Shown here piece by piece: positions 28,736 through 38,176 of a DNA stretch of 52,125 nucleotides. The notes beneath the pieces are model-generated. The model was not told the DNA's origin, did no database searches, and saw nothing but the letters and a program-made list of their open reading frames with translations. Made by a program: the position numbers and the translations under genes. The stretch covers positions 1 through 52,125 of the forward strand of contig JARLJF010000131.1 in the NCBI GenBank assembly GCA_031291335.1, read 5' to 3'. Numbering within the stretch: position 1 is the stretch's first letter; every line of letters starts with the position of its first letter. This DNA is from Pandoraea sp. Lineage in GTDB: Bacteria; Pseudomonadota; Gammaproteobacteria; Burkholderiales; Burkholderiaceae.

Positions 28736-29800
28736 ATGACGCACGCCCTGAACCGCCGCACGTTTCTGAAGACCGCTTCCGGTCTGGTGATCGCTCCCGC
28801 ACTCGGCCTCGAAGCGCTCTCGGCGCACGCTGCCGACGCCTGCCCGAACGTGGTCGTCGGCACGTGGGGTGGCGACTATCTGAACCTGCTCGAGCAGAAC
28901 ATCGGCAAGCCGATCATCGAAGCGGCCGGCGGCAAGGTCACCTACGACTCTGCCGGGCAGGTCGAGCGCATGACCAAGCTGCGCGCCGAGAAGGCCTCGC
29001 GTCGCGGCACGCTCGACGTGGCATGTCTGGCCGATCTCGATATGTACGACATCAACCGCTCGGGCATTCTCGAAGCGGTCGATGCGAAGCTCGTACCGAA
29101 CCTCGGCAACACGCTCGAAGCCCTGCGCCGTCCGTACTCGATTCCGCACATCTTCAGCGCGATGGTGATCGTGTACAACCCGGAGAAGCTCGGCACGAAA
29201 CCCGACTCGTTCATGGCCGCGCTCGACCCGAAGCTCAAGGGCAAAGTCGGTTTCTCCGACATCCTCTACAACTTCAACGTCGTGAGCAGCTCGCTCGCCG
29301 CCGGTCACAAGGACGGCGATACCGCCGGTGGCATGCAGTTCCTGCGCGAGTTGCGCAAGTCGCAGCAGCCGAAGGTTTACCCCTCGAACGAGGCGGTAGC
29401 CTCCGCGCTCAAGAGCGGCGACATCTGGTTCACGTGTATGTGGAAGGCGCGCGCGCTGCAATGGAAGAAGGCCGGCGTGCCCATCGAGTATGTGGTGCCC
29501 AAGGAAGGCGCCGTGCCGGTCACGTTCGAAGCCGCCGTGCCGAAGAACTCGCAGTCCAAGCCGTGCGGCTTCAACTATCTGAACGCGATGCTCGACCCGC
29601 GCGCGCAGATCGGCTTCGCGGAAACGATGGGCTACGCGCCCACGGTGAAAAACGCGAATCTGCCGCCGTCGCTGCAACAGAGCGTGGGCTTCACGAATGC
29701 CGAACTCGACCGGATGGTCAAACTCGACTACGCGAAATTCACCGCTGACAAGCCCGCGCTGCTCGACTTCTGGAACAAGGAATTCAAGGTGGGTCTGTGA
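28736..29800 (+). CDS. ABC transporter substrate-binding protein (PotD-like), Tat signal
   Basis: A 354-residue periplasmic binding protein. Its N-terminus is a textbook twin-arginine signal (NRRTFLKTASG, cleavage near AHA-AD), so it may be exported folded. The mature part begins VVVGTWGGDYLNLLEQNIGKP, a typical PotD/opine-binding start, with KLRAEKASRRGTLDV and YNPEKLGTKP blocks. The ligand is unknown. GAAGGA lies 8 nt before the ATG. It overlaps the next permease by 4 nt. Confidence 0.88.
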   Translation: MTHALNRRTFLKTASGLVIAPALGLEALSAHAADACPNVVVGTWGGDYLNLLEQNIGKPIIEAAGGKVTYDSAGQVERMTKLRAEKASRRGTLDVACLADLDMYDINRSGILEAVDAKLVPNLGNTLEALRRPYSIPHIFSAMVIVYNPEKLGTKPDSFMAALDPKLKGKVGFSDILYNFNVVSSSLAAGHKDGDTAGGMQFLRELRKSQQPKVYPSNEAVASALKSGDIWFTCMWKARALQWKKAGVPIEYVVPKEGAVPVTFEAAVPKNSQSKPCGFNYLNAMLDPRAQIGFAETMGYAPTVKNANLPPSLQQSVGFTNAELDRMVKLDYAKFTADKPALLDFWNKEFKVGL

Positions 29801-30738
29801 ACGTTGCCGACGCCCCCGAGCCCGCAATGACGCCGCGCCCCGCCGCTTCCCATGCCTCCCGGGCCGCCACCGCACGCGCGGTGCGCGGCGCGTTCACCGG
29901 CGGCTCGCTCGCCGCCCCGGCCACGTTCGTCGTGCTGCTCGTCATCGTGCTGCCGGGGTTGCAACTGGTGCGCTACAGCTTCAACCGGTTCGACCCCGTC
30001 GACATGATGCAGGCGGCACTGACCGGCGAGAACTATCTCAAGTTCTTCACCGATCCGTACTACCTGTCGGTATTGTGGACGACGATCAAGGTCGCGTCGC
30101 TGTGCACCGCGCTCGCGCTCGTGTTCGGCTTTCCCGTTGCCTACGTGCTCGCTCGCACGCAAAGCCGCTTCAAGAGCCTGCTCGTGATGCTGCTGGTCTT
30201 CCCGCTGCTCGTGGGCAATGTGGTGCGTGCAGCGGGGTGGATGGTCATGCTCGGCAACGCCGGCTTCGTCAACTCGCTGCTCGTATCGCTGGGCATCGTG
30301 CCGCAGCCGATTCGCCTGCTGTACACCCCGCTGGCGGTCGTAGTGGGCACCACCGCCGTGGTGCTGCCCTACATGATCCTCACGTTGCAGAGCGTGCTCG
30401 AGGGCATGGACTTTTCCGTCGAGGAGGCCGCGCGCAATCTGGGCGCGACATTCCGCCAGACGCTCACGCGCGTGATCCTGCCGATGGCCGCGCCGGGCAT
30501 CGCCGCTGGCACCATGCTCGTCTTCATTCTCTGCATGAACGCGTATGCCACGCCGGTACTGCTCGGTGGCACCGGTATCACGATGATGACGCCCACGATC
30601 TACGACCAGATCGCGAAGGCAAACAACTGGCCGTTCGGCGCGGTGCTCTCCATCGTGTCGATGGTCGTGACGTTCGTACTGGCCATCGCCTCGCACTGGG
30701 TCATCCACCGCCGTTACGCGAAGACGATGATGACCTGA
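29797..30738 (+). CDS. ABC transporter permease (PotB-like)
   Basis: A 313-residue permease with six membrane segments and the EAA loop SVEEAARNLGATFRQTLTRVILPM. It starts at GTG in a GTGA overlap with the binding-protein stop; ATG 29827 is an alternative. The N-terminal 40 residues are Ala/Pro-rich and cytoplasmic. With the upstream permease it forms the heterodimeric channel. Confidence 0.87.
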   Translation: MNVADAPEPAMTPRPAASHASRAATARAVRGAFTGGSLAAPATFVVLLVIVLPGLQLVRYSFNRFDPVDMMQAALTGENYLKFFTDPYYLSVLWTTIKVASLCTALALVFGFPVAYVLARTQSRFKSLLVMLLVFPLLVGNVVRAAGWMVMLGNAGFVNSLLVSLGIVPQPIRLLYTPLAVVVGTTAVVLPYMILTLQSVLEGMDFSVEEAARNLGATFRQTLTRVILPMAAPGIAAGTMLVFILCMNAYATPVLLGGTGITMMTPTIYDQIAKANNWPFGAVLSIVSMVVTFVLAIASHWVIHRRYAKTMMT

Positions 30739-30867
30739 CTTCCCGACGCATTCCCCGCATCCGACGGCGCCTGACGCGGCGTCCGGCCTGCCCGCGTGTC
30801 GCCCACGTCGGGTGCCGCGTCTGCGCTCTCTGAACATTCGCCATCTTCTGCAGATAAGGATTTCGCC

Positions 30868-32064
30868 ATGCCGACACTCTCTCACGCCACACGTCAGTAC
30901 CGCCGCAGTCTGATGAACGACCTGATGGACCGCACGCGTGTCGATGCGCTCGTGTTCACCGCCGCCGACTTCTTCCAGTGGGCCACCAACTTTCACGTCG
31001 ACGTGCAGACATGGGAGCGCCCCATCGCCATTTGCGTGCCGCGCAACGGTGAGCCTTTCGCCGTCATGAACGAGCTGTCCACCCATCACCTGATGATGGC
31101 GCGCGAGCGCGGGCATCTGTGGCTCGATCTCGATCTTGTGACGCTCTACGCCGAGCATCCGCGTGTGACGCAACGCCAACCGCTGCTCGCGGAAGTGCCC
31201 GCCCTGATCGCCGACACGCTACGCGCCGCAGGTCTGTCTGCGTCGCGCATCGGCGTCGACGCGGCCGGTGGCCCGCTCGCACGCGCGAGCGCGTTGCTGC
31301 CCGACGCGAAACTCGTGCCGATGCTCGCCGAGATGCGCTCACTGCGCTGGGTCAAGCATGACGAGGAGATCGCCATCATGCGCGCCGCGTCCGAGCTGGC
31401 CGACTGGGTGCAGGATCGTTACCGCGAGAACATTCGCCCCGGGCGTCTGGTGCAGGAACTCGATTACTCGATGGCCGCGCTGATGGTCACCGAAGGCGCG
31501 AAGCGCTTCCCCGGCGAAAACCTCGAAGTGATGCGTTGCTGGACACTCTCCGGCCCGGCGTCCGCCTCGCCGCACGGAGACGGCGCGTCGTGCGGCGCGC
31601 GTATCAGCGCGGGCGACGGCATGGTCAACATCGTGATCCCGCGACTGAACGGGCTCGTCATCGAGAACGAGCGCACGTGGTTCTGCGGCAAGCCGTCGAG
31701 CGATCAGGCTCGCTTCTACGAAGTCGCTCGCGCGGCCAATGAAGCGGCGGTGAGCGCCGCCGTGACCGGCAAGCCTGTGTCCGGCATCGACGCCGCTGCA
31801 CAGGCCGTCATCGAGAAAGCCGGGTGCGGCGAGTACATCCGGCATCGCACGGGACACGGCATGGGCATCATCGGCCACGAGTACCCCGACGACATGGCGT
31901 TCAACCATCGCCCGCTGCTCGCGAACGAAGTCTATTCGGCCGAGCCGGGCATCTATGTCTACGGCCTGGGCGGCTTCCGTCTGGATGATTCGGTCGTCAC
32001 CGGCGACACCCCCGTGATGCTGACCCATACCCCGCGCACGCTCGCCCACGCCACGATCGATTGA
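30868..32064 (+). CDS. M24-family (creatinase-like) hydrolase with degenerate metal site
   Basis: The 398-residue protein has a creatinase N-terminal domain and a pita-bread C-terminal domain. Against the usual Asp-Asp-His-Glu-Glu ligands I see VNIVIPRLNG (first Asp replaced by Val), VIENERTW (second Asp replaced by Glu), GHGMGIIGHEYP (His kept), AEPGIYVYG (Glu kept) and RLDDSVV (Glu to Asp). The ERT pattern recalls creatinase, a metal-free M24 member, so it may be an amidinohydrolase-like or other C-N hydrolase rather than a prolidase. ATAAGGA precedes the ATG. It probably acts on the imported compound. Confidence 0.8.
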   Translation: MPTLSHATRQYRRSLMNDLMDRTRVDALVFTAADFFQWATNFHVDVQTWERPIAICVPRNGEPFAVMNELSTHHLMMARERGHLWLDLDLVTLYAEHPRVTQRQPLLAEVPALIADTLRAAGLSASRIGVDAAGGPLARASALLPDAKLVPMLAEMRSLRWVKHDEEIAIMRAASELADWVQDRYRENIRPGRLVQELDYSMAALMVTEGAKRFPGENLEVMRCWTLSGPASASPHGDGASCGARISAGDGMVNIVIPRLNGLVIENERTWFCGKPSSDQARFYEVARAANEAAVSAAVTGKPVSGIDAAAQAVIEKAGCGEYIRHRTGHGMGIIGHEYPDDMAFNHRPLLANEVYSAEPGIYVYGLGGFRLDDSVVTGDTPVMLTHTPRTLAHATID

Positions 32065-32129
32065 ACACCGGGCGCGCTTGCCGAGCGGCCCGAGAAGAAG
32101 ACCCGACACATCATTCCGGAGGAGAAGTC

Positions 32130-33371
32130 ATGGAGTCGATTCTGTTGTCGAATTGCGCGTTGCTCGACCCGATCAAGGGTGAGCTGCGCGAAGATCATGC
32201 CGTCCTGATCGAGGACGGTCGCATCAAGGAAGTGTCCGATAAGCCGATCCGCGCCCCCTCCGCGCGCGAGATCGATGCCCACGGTCGCACCGTCATGCCG
32301 GGGCTGATCGATCTGCACGTTCATGTGCACGCCACGCAGCTCAATCTCGCCGCACAAGCGCACCTGCCGAACGTGCTCGTCACGCTCAAATCGGTGCCGA
32401 TTCTGCAGGGCATGCTGCGTCGCGGCTTCACCACCGTGCGTGATGCCGGCGGGGCCGGCTACGCCATCAAACACGCCGTCGACAGCGGTCTGGCCGAAGG
32501 GCCACGGCTGTTCGTGTCGGGCCGCGCGATCAGCCAGACCGGCGGACACGGCGACGGCCGCCCACGCACCGATTACATCGGCACCGACGGTCCCTGCCCG
32601 TGTTGCGTGCGCGTCGGCGCACTGTCGCGTGTGGCCGACGGCGTCGATGAAGTGCGCCGCGCCGTGCGCGAGGAACTGCAAATGGGTGCCGACCAGATCA
32701 AGATCATGGCCTCGGGCGGCGTGGCGTCTCCCACCGATCCTGTCGGCGCATGGGGCTACTCGGAAGACGAGATCCGCGCCATTGTCGCGGAAGCACGTGC
32801 ACGCGGCACCTATGTGCTCGCCCACGCCTACACGGCGCAGGCCATCGAACGCGCGGTGCGCTGCGGTGTGCGCACCATCGAGCACGGCAATCTCGTGGAT
32901 ACCGCCACGGCGCGCTACATGGCGGAGCAAGGCGCGTACGTCGTGCCGACGTTGGTGACATACGACGCCCTCGCTAACGAAGGGAAGTCGCTCGGTCTGC
33001 CCGACGATAGCGTCGCGAAGATTGCCGACGTGCACGCGGCCGGTCTGCGCTCGCTGGAGATCTTCCGCGAAGCCGGTGTGAAGATGGGTTACGGTTCGGA
33101 TCTGCTGGGCGAGTCGCAGCGTTTGCAGAGCGACGAGTTCCGTTTGCGTGCCGAGGTGCTCTCGCCTGCGGAGATTCTGCGCAGTGCGACAGTCGTCGGC
33201 GCGGAGGTGCTCGGCCAGTCGGGACAGTTGGGCGAGATCGTGCCCGGCGCGCATGCCGATGTGCTGATCGTCGACGGCAATCCGCTCGCGTCACTCGACT
33301 GCCTGCTCGGTCAGGGGGAGCGGATTCCGATGGTAATGAAGGGCGGTAAAATCCACGCTTTCGCGCTGTAA
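32130..33371 (+). CDS. Metal-dependent amidohydrolase family protein
   Basis: A 413-residue enzyme of the imidazolonepropionase/prolidase-like amidohydrolase group. The metal site is intact: HxH in MPGLIDLHVHVHA, Lys in DQIKIMASGGV, His in LAHAYTAQA, His in RTIEHGNLVD and Asp in MGYGSDLLG. Similar proteins hydrolyse Xaa-Pro dipeptides, N-acyl amino acids or hydantoin-like rings; the substrate here is unknown. The ATG at 32130 has CCGGAGGAG upstream; the longer frame overlaps the M24 gene and is not used. Confidence 0.87.
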   Translation: MESILLSNCALLDPIKGELREDHAVLIEDGRIKEVSDKPIRAPSAREIDAHGRTVMPGLIDLHVHVHATQLNLAAQAHLPNVLVTLKSVPILQGMLRRGFTTVRDAGGAGYAIKHAVDSGLAEGPRLFVSGRAISQTGGHGDGRPRTDYIGTDGPCPCCVRVGALSRVADGVDEVRRAVREELQMGADQIKIMASGGVASPTDPVGAWGYSEDEIRAIVAEARARGTYVLAHAYTAQAIERAVRCGVRTIEHGNLVDTATARYMAEQGAYVVPTLVTYDALANEGKSLGLPDDSVAKIADVHAAGLRSLEIFREAGVKMGYGSDLLGESQRLQSDEFRLRAEVLSPAEILRSATVVGAEVLGQSGQLGEIVPGAHADVLIVDGNPLASLDCLLGQGERIPMVMKGGKIHAFAL

Positions 33372-33436
33372 GGCGAGTGCCGCACGACGTGCGGCACAAA
33401 GCGCGAACGCAGCGAAAACCCTTCCGTGGAGAATCG

Positions 33437-34351
33437 ATGGATTTCCGGCACGTCGACGCCTTTCGGGCGTTGATGCTCACGCGCACGACCACCAAAGCGG
33501 CCCAGGTACTCGGCACGTCGCAGTCTGCGGTCAGCCGTCTCGTGGCCGATCTCGAACGCTCGACGCGTCTCACGCTGTTCGACCGTGCGCGCGGCCGACT
33601 CGAACCCACGGCAGAGGCGTTCGCTCTCTTCGAGGAAGTCGAGCGCCGCTACGCCGGGCTCGACAACATTCGCGAATTCGCGCTCAATCTGCGCAATCCC
33701 GACAAGGCCGTCATTCGTGTGGGTTCCGTCGTTTCGTTCGGCCTCGGATTCTTCGCGCGCGTGATGGCCGGCTACCGGGCATTGCATCCGAGCGTGCAAC
33801 TCGCGCTGACCACGGGGGCATCGGATCTGATTCGCGATCAGGTCGTCACACATCAGCTCGCGCTCGGCCTCGTGACCGACACCATCGATGTGGCTGCGAC
33901 CGACGCCGTCTCGTTCGCCAAACTCGATGCGATCTGTGCCCTGCCCTCGGGTCATGCGCTCGCGCGCAAGAAGGTGGTCAGTCTCGCCGACCTGAAGGGT
34001 CAGCCAATCTTGTCGTACGAGCCGACGGATATGGTGCGCTGGGGCATGGATCAGCTCTTCGCCGACGGCAATCTGCACCAGCAGGTCGTCGCCACGGCGC
34101 GCTACTCCATCAACATCGGCACGATGGTCAAGGAGAACGTAGGCATCGGTTTGCTGCACCCCGTGTCGGCCTATGACTTTCTCGATTCCGATCTGGTGTT
34201 GCGCCGCTTCGAACCGTCGATGCCGTTTCACACGTTGCGTATCACGCCGCGCGCCGCCGCACCCAGCACGCAACTCGACGACCTGGTGCGTGTGATGGAA
34301 ACCACGCTGGAGGACGTCATGCGAGCCGTCGAGGCGCGGATGAAGCGCTAA
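33437..34351 (+). CDS. LysR-family transcriptional regulator
   Basis: A 304-residue regulator with the N-terminal winged helix (FRALMLTRTTTKAAQVLGTSQSAVSRLVADLE) and a periplasmic-binding-like effector domain (VIRVGSVVSFGLG). It follows the amidohydrolase by 65 nt on the same strand, so it may be made from the operon and control it, with the operon substrate as effector. That is an inference: LysR genes are more often divergent from their targets. GGAG lies before the ATG at 33437. Confidence 0.9.
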   Translation: MDFRHVDAFRALMLTRTTTKAAQVLGTSQSAVSRLVADLERSTRLTLFDRARGRLEPTAEAFALFEEVERRYAGLDNIREFALNLRNPDKAVIRVGSVVSFGLGFFARVMAGYRALHPSVQLALTTGASDLIRDQVVTHQLALGLVTDTIDVAATDAVSFAKLDAICALPSGHALARKKVVSLADLKGQPILSYEPTDMVRWGMDQLFADGNLHQQVVATARYSINIGTMVKENVGIGLLHPVSAYDFLDSDLVLRRFEPSMPFHTLRITPRAAAPSTQLDDLVRVMETTLEDVMRAVEARMKR

Positions 34352-34380
34352 CCCGCTGACCTGCCTGGCCGGCCTTGCGA

Positions 34381-35262
34381 CTACAGCATGCGGTCGCACA
34401 TGGCATCGACGAACACGCGCAGCTTCGGCGAGAGATGACGACTCGACGGCCACAGCATCCAGAACTGACCGGGATTTTCCAGATAGTCGCCGAGGAAGAC
34501 CTGAAGCTCGCCAGCGGCCAGCGCATCGCGGACCAGAAAGTCGGGCATGTAGGCCACGCCAAGCCCATGCGTGGCAGCGCTCAGCAGCGCTTCCATGTTG
34601 TTGCACGTGAGGCTCGTGTGCAGCCTCGGCTCGCGCGTTACCCCCGGCACGAACGCCCACGACTGCAACTTTCCAGACGTCGGGAAACGGAAACGGATAC
34701 ACGCGTGCGTCTCGAGATCGTTCGGCGTTTGCGGTGTGCCGCGCCGCGCGAGATAAGCCGGTGACGCACACAGCACAAAGCGAAATGGCCCCGCGCGGCG
34801 CGACATGAGCGTGGAGTCCGGTAAATCGCCGCTGCGGATCACCACGTCCAGGCCCCCTTTGATCAGATCCACAATGCGGTCGTCGAAATCCAGCTCGAGT
34901 TCGATGTCCGGATACTTTTCCGAAAACGCCGGCAGCAACGGCATCAAGAACCGGTAAGCAGTGACGGGCAGCCCGACGCGCAATATGCCGCGCGGTGTCT
35001 GCGATACCTGCGAGAGCATGGCGCGGGCATCGGCCAGTTCGTCGAGCACGCGCCGGCAACGCTCGTAATACATCTGGCCCGCCTCAGTGAGATTCACGCG
35101 CCGCGTGCTGCGCTGAAAAAGACGCGCCCCCAGTGTCGCTTCGAGCCGTGCAATCTGCTTGCCGATCGCCGACGCCGACACGCCCGTGGCCCGTCCCGCC
35201 GCCACGAAGCTCAAGGCTTCGGCCGCCCTCACGAACGCGGTGATTTCCGCCAGATTGTCCAT
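34381..35262 (-). CDS. LysR-family transcriptional regulator
   Basis: A 293-residue regulator with an HTH (FVAAGRATGVSASAIGKQIARLEATLG) and an effector domain of the CrgA/AaeR-like group (GILRVGLPVTAYRFLMPLLP, GLDVVIRSGDLPDSTL). AGGAG lies 9 nt before the ATG at 35262; GTG at 35268 is an alternative. It is divergent from the MFS gene, the usual arrangement, with a palindrome in the shared control region. It converges on the other LysR gene with a 29-bp gap. Confidence 0.92.
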   Translation of the reverse strand: MDNLAEITAFVRAAEALSFVAAGRATGVSASAIGKQIARLEATLGARLFQRSTRRVNLTEAGQMYYERCRRVLDELADARAMLSQVSQTPRGILRVGLPVTAYRFLMPLLPAFSEKYPDIELELDFDDRIVDLIKGGLDVVIRSGDLPDSTLMSRRAGPFRFVLCASPAYLARRGTPQTPNDLETHACIRFRFPTSGKLQSWAFVPGVTREPRLHTSLTCNNMEALLSAATHGLGVAYMPDFLVRDALAAGELQVFLGDYLENPGQFWMLWPSSRHLSPKLRVFVDAMCDRML

Positions 35263-35300
35263 CGTCACACGCTCCTGTACGGACCGCTGCCCGCCGTCAA

Positions 35301-35321
35301 TTACGGAATTTTATTCCTTAA
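35301..35321. promoter_or_regulatory. Likely LysR operator
   Basis: In the LysR-MFS intergenic region, GGAAT-TTT-ATTCC (35305-35317) lies within TTAC...TTAA in an AT-rich patch. Its symmetry and place between divergent genes fit a LysR regulatory binding site. Confidence 0.45.
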
Positions 35322-35407
35322 TCTGTGAACCTTCCGCCTGTTTATCCAGCATTGACGATTTTTTAGCATGTATGGCGTGACGTCGGCCAACGTTCCCTTT
35401 CCGTTTC

Positions 35408-35427
35408 AGATGCGCGTCAGCGCATCT
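35408..35427 (+). other. Hairpin in the MFS gene leader
   Basis: A perfect 8-bp stem AGATGCGC / GCGCATCT with loop GTCA lies 17 nt before the MFS start codon, just upstream of its ribosome-binding site (AGGA). It may affect translation; no known regulator is recognised. Confidence 0.4.
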
Positions 35428-35444
35428 TCATCAGGACTTTCCTC

Positions 35445-36940
35445 ATGTCGATCATGGCTTCCCGGCCTTCGCCGCATGCCGAGGCCTCGTTGCGCCGCCG
35501 GCTGCTGGGCCTCTTCTCCGTTTGCCTCGCGGCATTGCTACTTCCCATGAGCTTCTCGGGCGGCGCAGTCGCCACGCCCGCCATCGGGGCGGCTTTGCAT
35601 GGCAGCGCACTCGAGATGCGCTGGATCACCAGCGCGTTCATGCTCGCGTTCGGCGGCTGTCTGATGGCGGCTGGCGCGTGCGCCGATGCCTTCGGCCGCA
35701 AACGCATCTTCCTGCTCGGTGTGGGGTGCTTGCTGTTGACGTCGCTGGCGCTCGCGTTGTCGCGCTCGGCACTCGTTGTCGATTGGCTTCGCGCGCTGCA
35801 AGGCGTGGCGGCGGCGGCAACACTCGCCGGCGGTGGCGCGTCGCTCGCGCAGGATTTCGACGGTCACGCCCGGGCGCGTGCCTACGGCCTGCTGGGCACG
35901 ACCTTCGGTGTGGGGCTGGCGTTCGGACCATTGCTCGCCGGCGTGCTCATCGCGCGCTTCGGCTGGCAAGGGGTGTTCGGCGCCACCGCCGTTGTCGCCG
36001 CGCTCGCGCTGATCGTCGGCGCATGCGGCATGCGCGAATCGCGCGATCCCGCCGCAACAGGACTCGACTGGCCCGGCGCGCTGTCGTTCACCGGCGCCCT
36101 GGCGTGCTTCACCTACGGCGTGATTCAGGCGCCTGCGCTGGGGGCGACGGCACCGGAGGTCCTCGGCGCGCTCGCGCTCGCCGGGGTGCTGGCCGTCGCA
36201 TTCGTTGCCATCGAACGGCGTGTGGCGCATCCGATGCTCGACCTGTCGCTCTTTCGCTACGTGCGATTCATCGGCGTGCAGATGCTGCCCATCGCCACCA
36301 GTGCCTGCTACATCGTGCTGCTCGTGTTGCTGCCGTTGCGTTTTATCGGTGTGCATGGCGACAGCGAGGTCGTGGCCGGGCTGCGCATGATGGCGTTGTC
36401 ATTGCCAATGCTCGTAGTGCCTTTCATCGCTACGCAATTGGCGCGACGCCTTCCCGCAGGCGTGTTGTGCAGTACGGGGCTGGTGCTGGCGGCGGGTCTG
36501 GCGTGGCTGGCGCGCACTGCCGGCGCACCGGACACCGGTGTGCTGAGTCCCGCTTTGTGGCCGATGCTCCTGATCGGCACGGGCAGCGCCATGCCGTGGG
36601 GCCTGATGGACGGCCTGTCGGTCAGCGTGGTGCCGACGGACCGCGCGGGCATGGCGCCGTCGCACCCGATGTCGCCCGGGAGGCCGTCAACCGGCTCGTG
36701 GCTGGGGATATGCATGGCGCGCGCGGCGTGGTGGCGAGTGTTCCGGCGTGGGGTGAAGTGGCATTGCGCAACGCGTACGAACGCGCCTTCGCAACGTTGC
36801 TCGACCGGCTCGCGATCGTCACGTTGTTGTGCGCCATCGTCGTGTTTGCCTGCCTCAGCGGCAAACCTCGAACTGATACCGCCAATACCGCTGATAGCAC
36901 CGATCCGGGCGAGCCGGCGACCGACATCGCCCTGCACTGA
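35445..36940 (+). pseudogene. MFS (DHA2-like, 14-TM) drug exporter, apparently frameshifted
   Basis: From ATG 35445 the frame encodes a clear DHA2-type transporter: AFGRKRIFLLG motif A, LLGTTFGVGLAFGPLLAGVL motif C, and many helices up to VPTDRAGMA (about 36656). Beyond that the same frame turns into Arg/Ser/Cys-rich non-membrane sequence that runs through a terminator to 37022. Family-like sequence resumes in another frame (VAREAVNRLVAGD, then LLDRLAIVTLLCAIVVFAC, ending at 36940). The helix usually found between these blocks is missing, so a deletion plus frameshift is likely, unless it is a sequencing error. Confidence 0.7.
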
Positions 36941-36975
36941 CTCGCCCAATCGCTTGCCCAATCACTTATTCAAAA

Positions 36976-37009
36976 GAAAAGCCCGCCGAGGAAACCCCGG
37001 CGGGCTTTC
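36976..37009. terminator. Rho-independent terminator, mainly for purM
   Basis: An 11-bp stem AAAGCCCGCCG / CGGCGGGCTTT. On the minus strand it is followed by TTTTCTTTTG, 42 nt after the purM stop. It can also end the MFS transcript. Confidence 0.88.
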
Positions 37010-37050
37010 TGTGCATTCCTGATGCCGGGAGGGCGCGCCCTCCCCGTGTC

Positions 37051-38097
37051 TTACGACACGATCGTCTGCGCCTCGCCTTCCTTGCGCTCGCGGATCGTGC
37101 CCAGACGGTAGACCGTCTCGCCCGACGCTTCGAGGTGCTTGAAGGCAGCGTCGGCGTCAGCGGCCGAAACGATGACGGCCATGCCGATACCGCAGTTGAA
37201 CACGCGGTGCATTTCGGCGTCGGCCACCTTGCCATGCGCTTGCAGCCACTGGAACAGCGGCGGCAGGGTCCAGGCGTCCTTCGAGATGTCGGCCGTCAGA
37301 TGGTCCTGCAGCACGCGCGGGATGTTCTCGACGATACCGCCGCCCGTGATGTGCGCCATGCCCTTGACCGGCAGCGTTTGCATCAGCGCCAGCAGCGGCT
37401 TGACGTAGATGCGTGTCGGCGCCATCAGCACGTCGCGCAGCGGTTGGCCGTGGAAGTCGGCGTCCAGATCCGGCTTGGCGACTTCGATGATCTTGCGAAC
37501 GAGCGAGTAGCCGTTCGAGTGCGCACCCGACGAGGCCAGACCCAGCACCACGTCACCCGGCACGATGGTCGTGCCGTCGATGATCTTGCTCTTTTCGACC
37601 GCGCCGACTGCGAAACCGGCCAGATCGTACTCGCCGTCCGGGTACATGCTCGGCATTTCCGCCGTCTCGCCGCCGATCAGAGCGCAGCCTGCCAGCTCAC
37701 AGCCCTGGGCAATGCCCTTGACGACGGTCGCGGCCGTGGCCACGTCCAGCTTGCCGCAGGCGAAATAGTCGAGGAAGAACAACGGCTCGGCGCCCTGCAC
37801 CAGAATGTCGTTCACGCTCATCGCGACCAGATCCTGGCCGACCGTGTCGTGTTTGTTCAGCGTGAAGGCCAGTTTGAGCTTGGTGCCTACGCCGTCGGTG
37901 CCCGAAACGAGTACCGGCTCCTTGTAGCGCTTGGGCACTTCGAACAGCGCGCCAAAGCCGCCGATGCCGCCCAGCACGCCGTCGCGCAGGGTTTTTTTGG
38001 CAAACGGCTTGATCGCTTCGACCAGTGCGTCGCCCGCTTCGATGTCGACGCCAGCGTCGCGATAGGAAAGGCCGGAAGTTTCGTTAGGGTGTGACAT
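37051..38097 (-). CDS. purM: Phosphoribosylformylglycinamidine cyclo-ligase (AIR synthetase)
   Basis: PurM closes the imidazole ring to give AIR in purine synthesis, using ATP. The 348-residue protein starts [22 protein letters not shown] and has [47 protein letters not shown] and [13 protein letters not shown], the full PurM signature. It is divergent from hda, a conserved betaproteobacterial layout. The promoter at 38119-38137 is discussed separately. Confidence 0.97.
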   Translation of the reverse strand: MSHPNETSGLSYRDAGVDIEAGDALVEAIKPFAKKTLRDGVLGGIGGFGALFEVPKRYKEPVLVSGTDGVGTKLKLAFTLNKHDTVGQDLVAMSVNDILVQGAEPLFFLDYFACGKLDVATAATVVKGIAQGCELAGCALIGGETAEMPSMYPDGEYDLAGFAVGAVEKSKIIDGTTIVPGDVVLGLASSGAHSNGYSLVRKIIEVAKPDLDADFHGQPLRDVLMAPTRIYVKPLLALMQTLPVKGMAHITGGGIVENIPRVLQDHLTADISKDAWTLPPLFQWLQAHGKVADAEMHRVFNCGIGMAVIVSAADADAAFKHLEASGETVYRLGTIRERKEGEAQTIVS

Positions 38098-38118
38098 GAC
38101 GGGAATGCATCAAGGTTC

Positions 38119-38137
38119 GGTAAAATGCGATTTTACC
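38119..38137. promoter_or_regulatory. Shared divergent promoter of purM and hda with symmetric -10 boxes
   Basis: A perfect inverted repeat GGTAAAAT-GCG-ATTTTACC places a TAAAAT -10-like box on each strand (plus 38121-38126, minus 38135-38130). Transcription towards purM and hda would start from overlapping sites. It might also be an operator. Confidence 0.5.
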
Positions 38138-38176
38138 CGATGCGCGTGTCCTTTCGGCACGCAAACCGGATATCGG

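Noticed and set aside
37003..37022. The C-terminal end of the MFS frame as a true novel domain.
   Set aside because: The frame passes through a terminator and is Arg/Cys/Ser-rich; another frame holds the transporter-like C-terminus.
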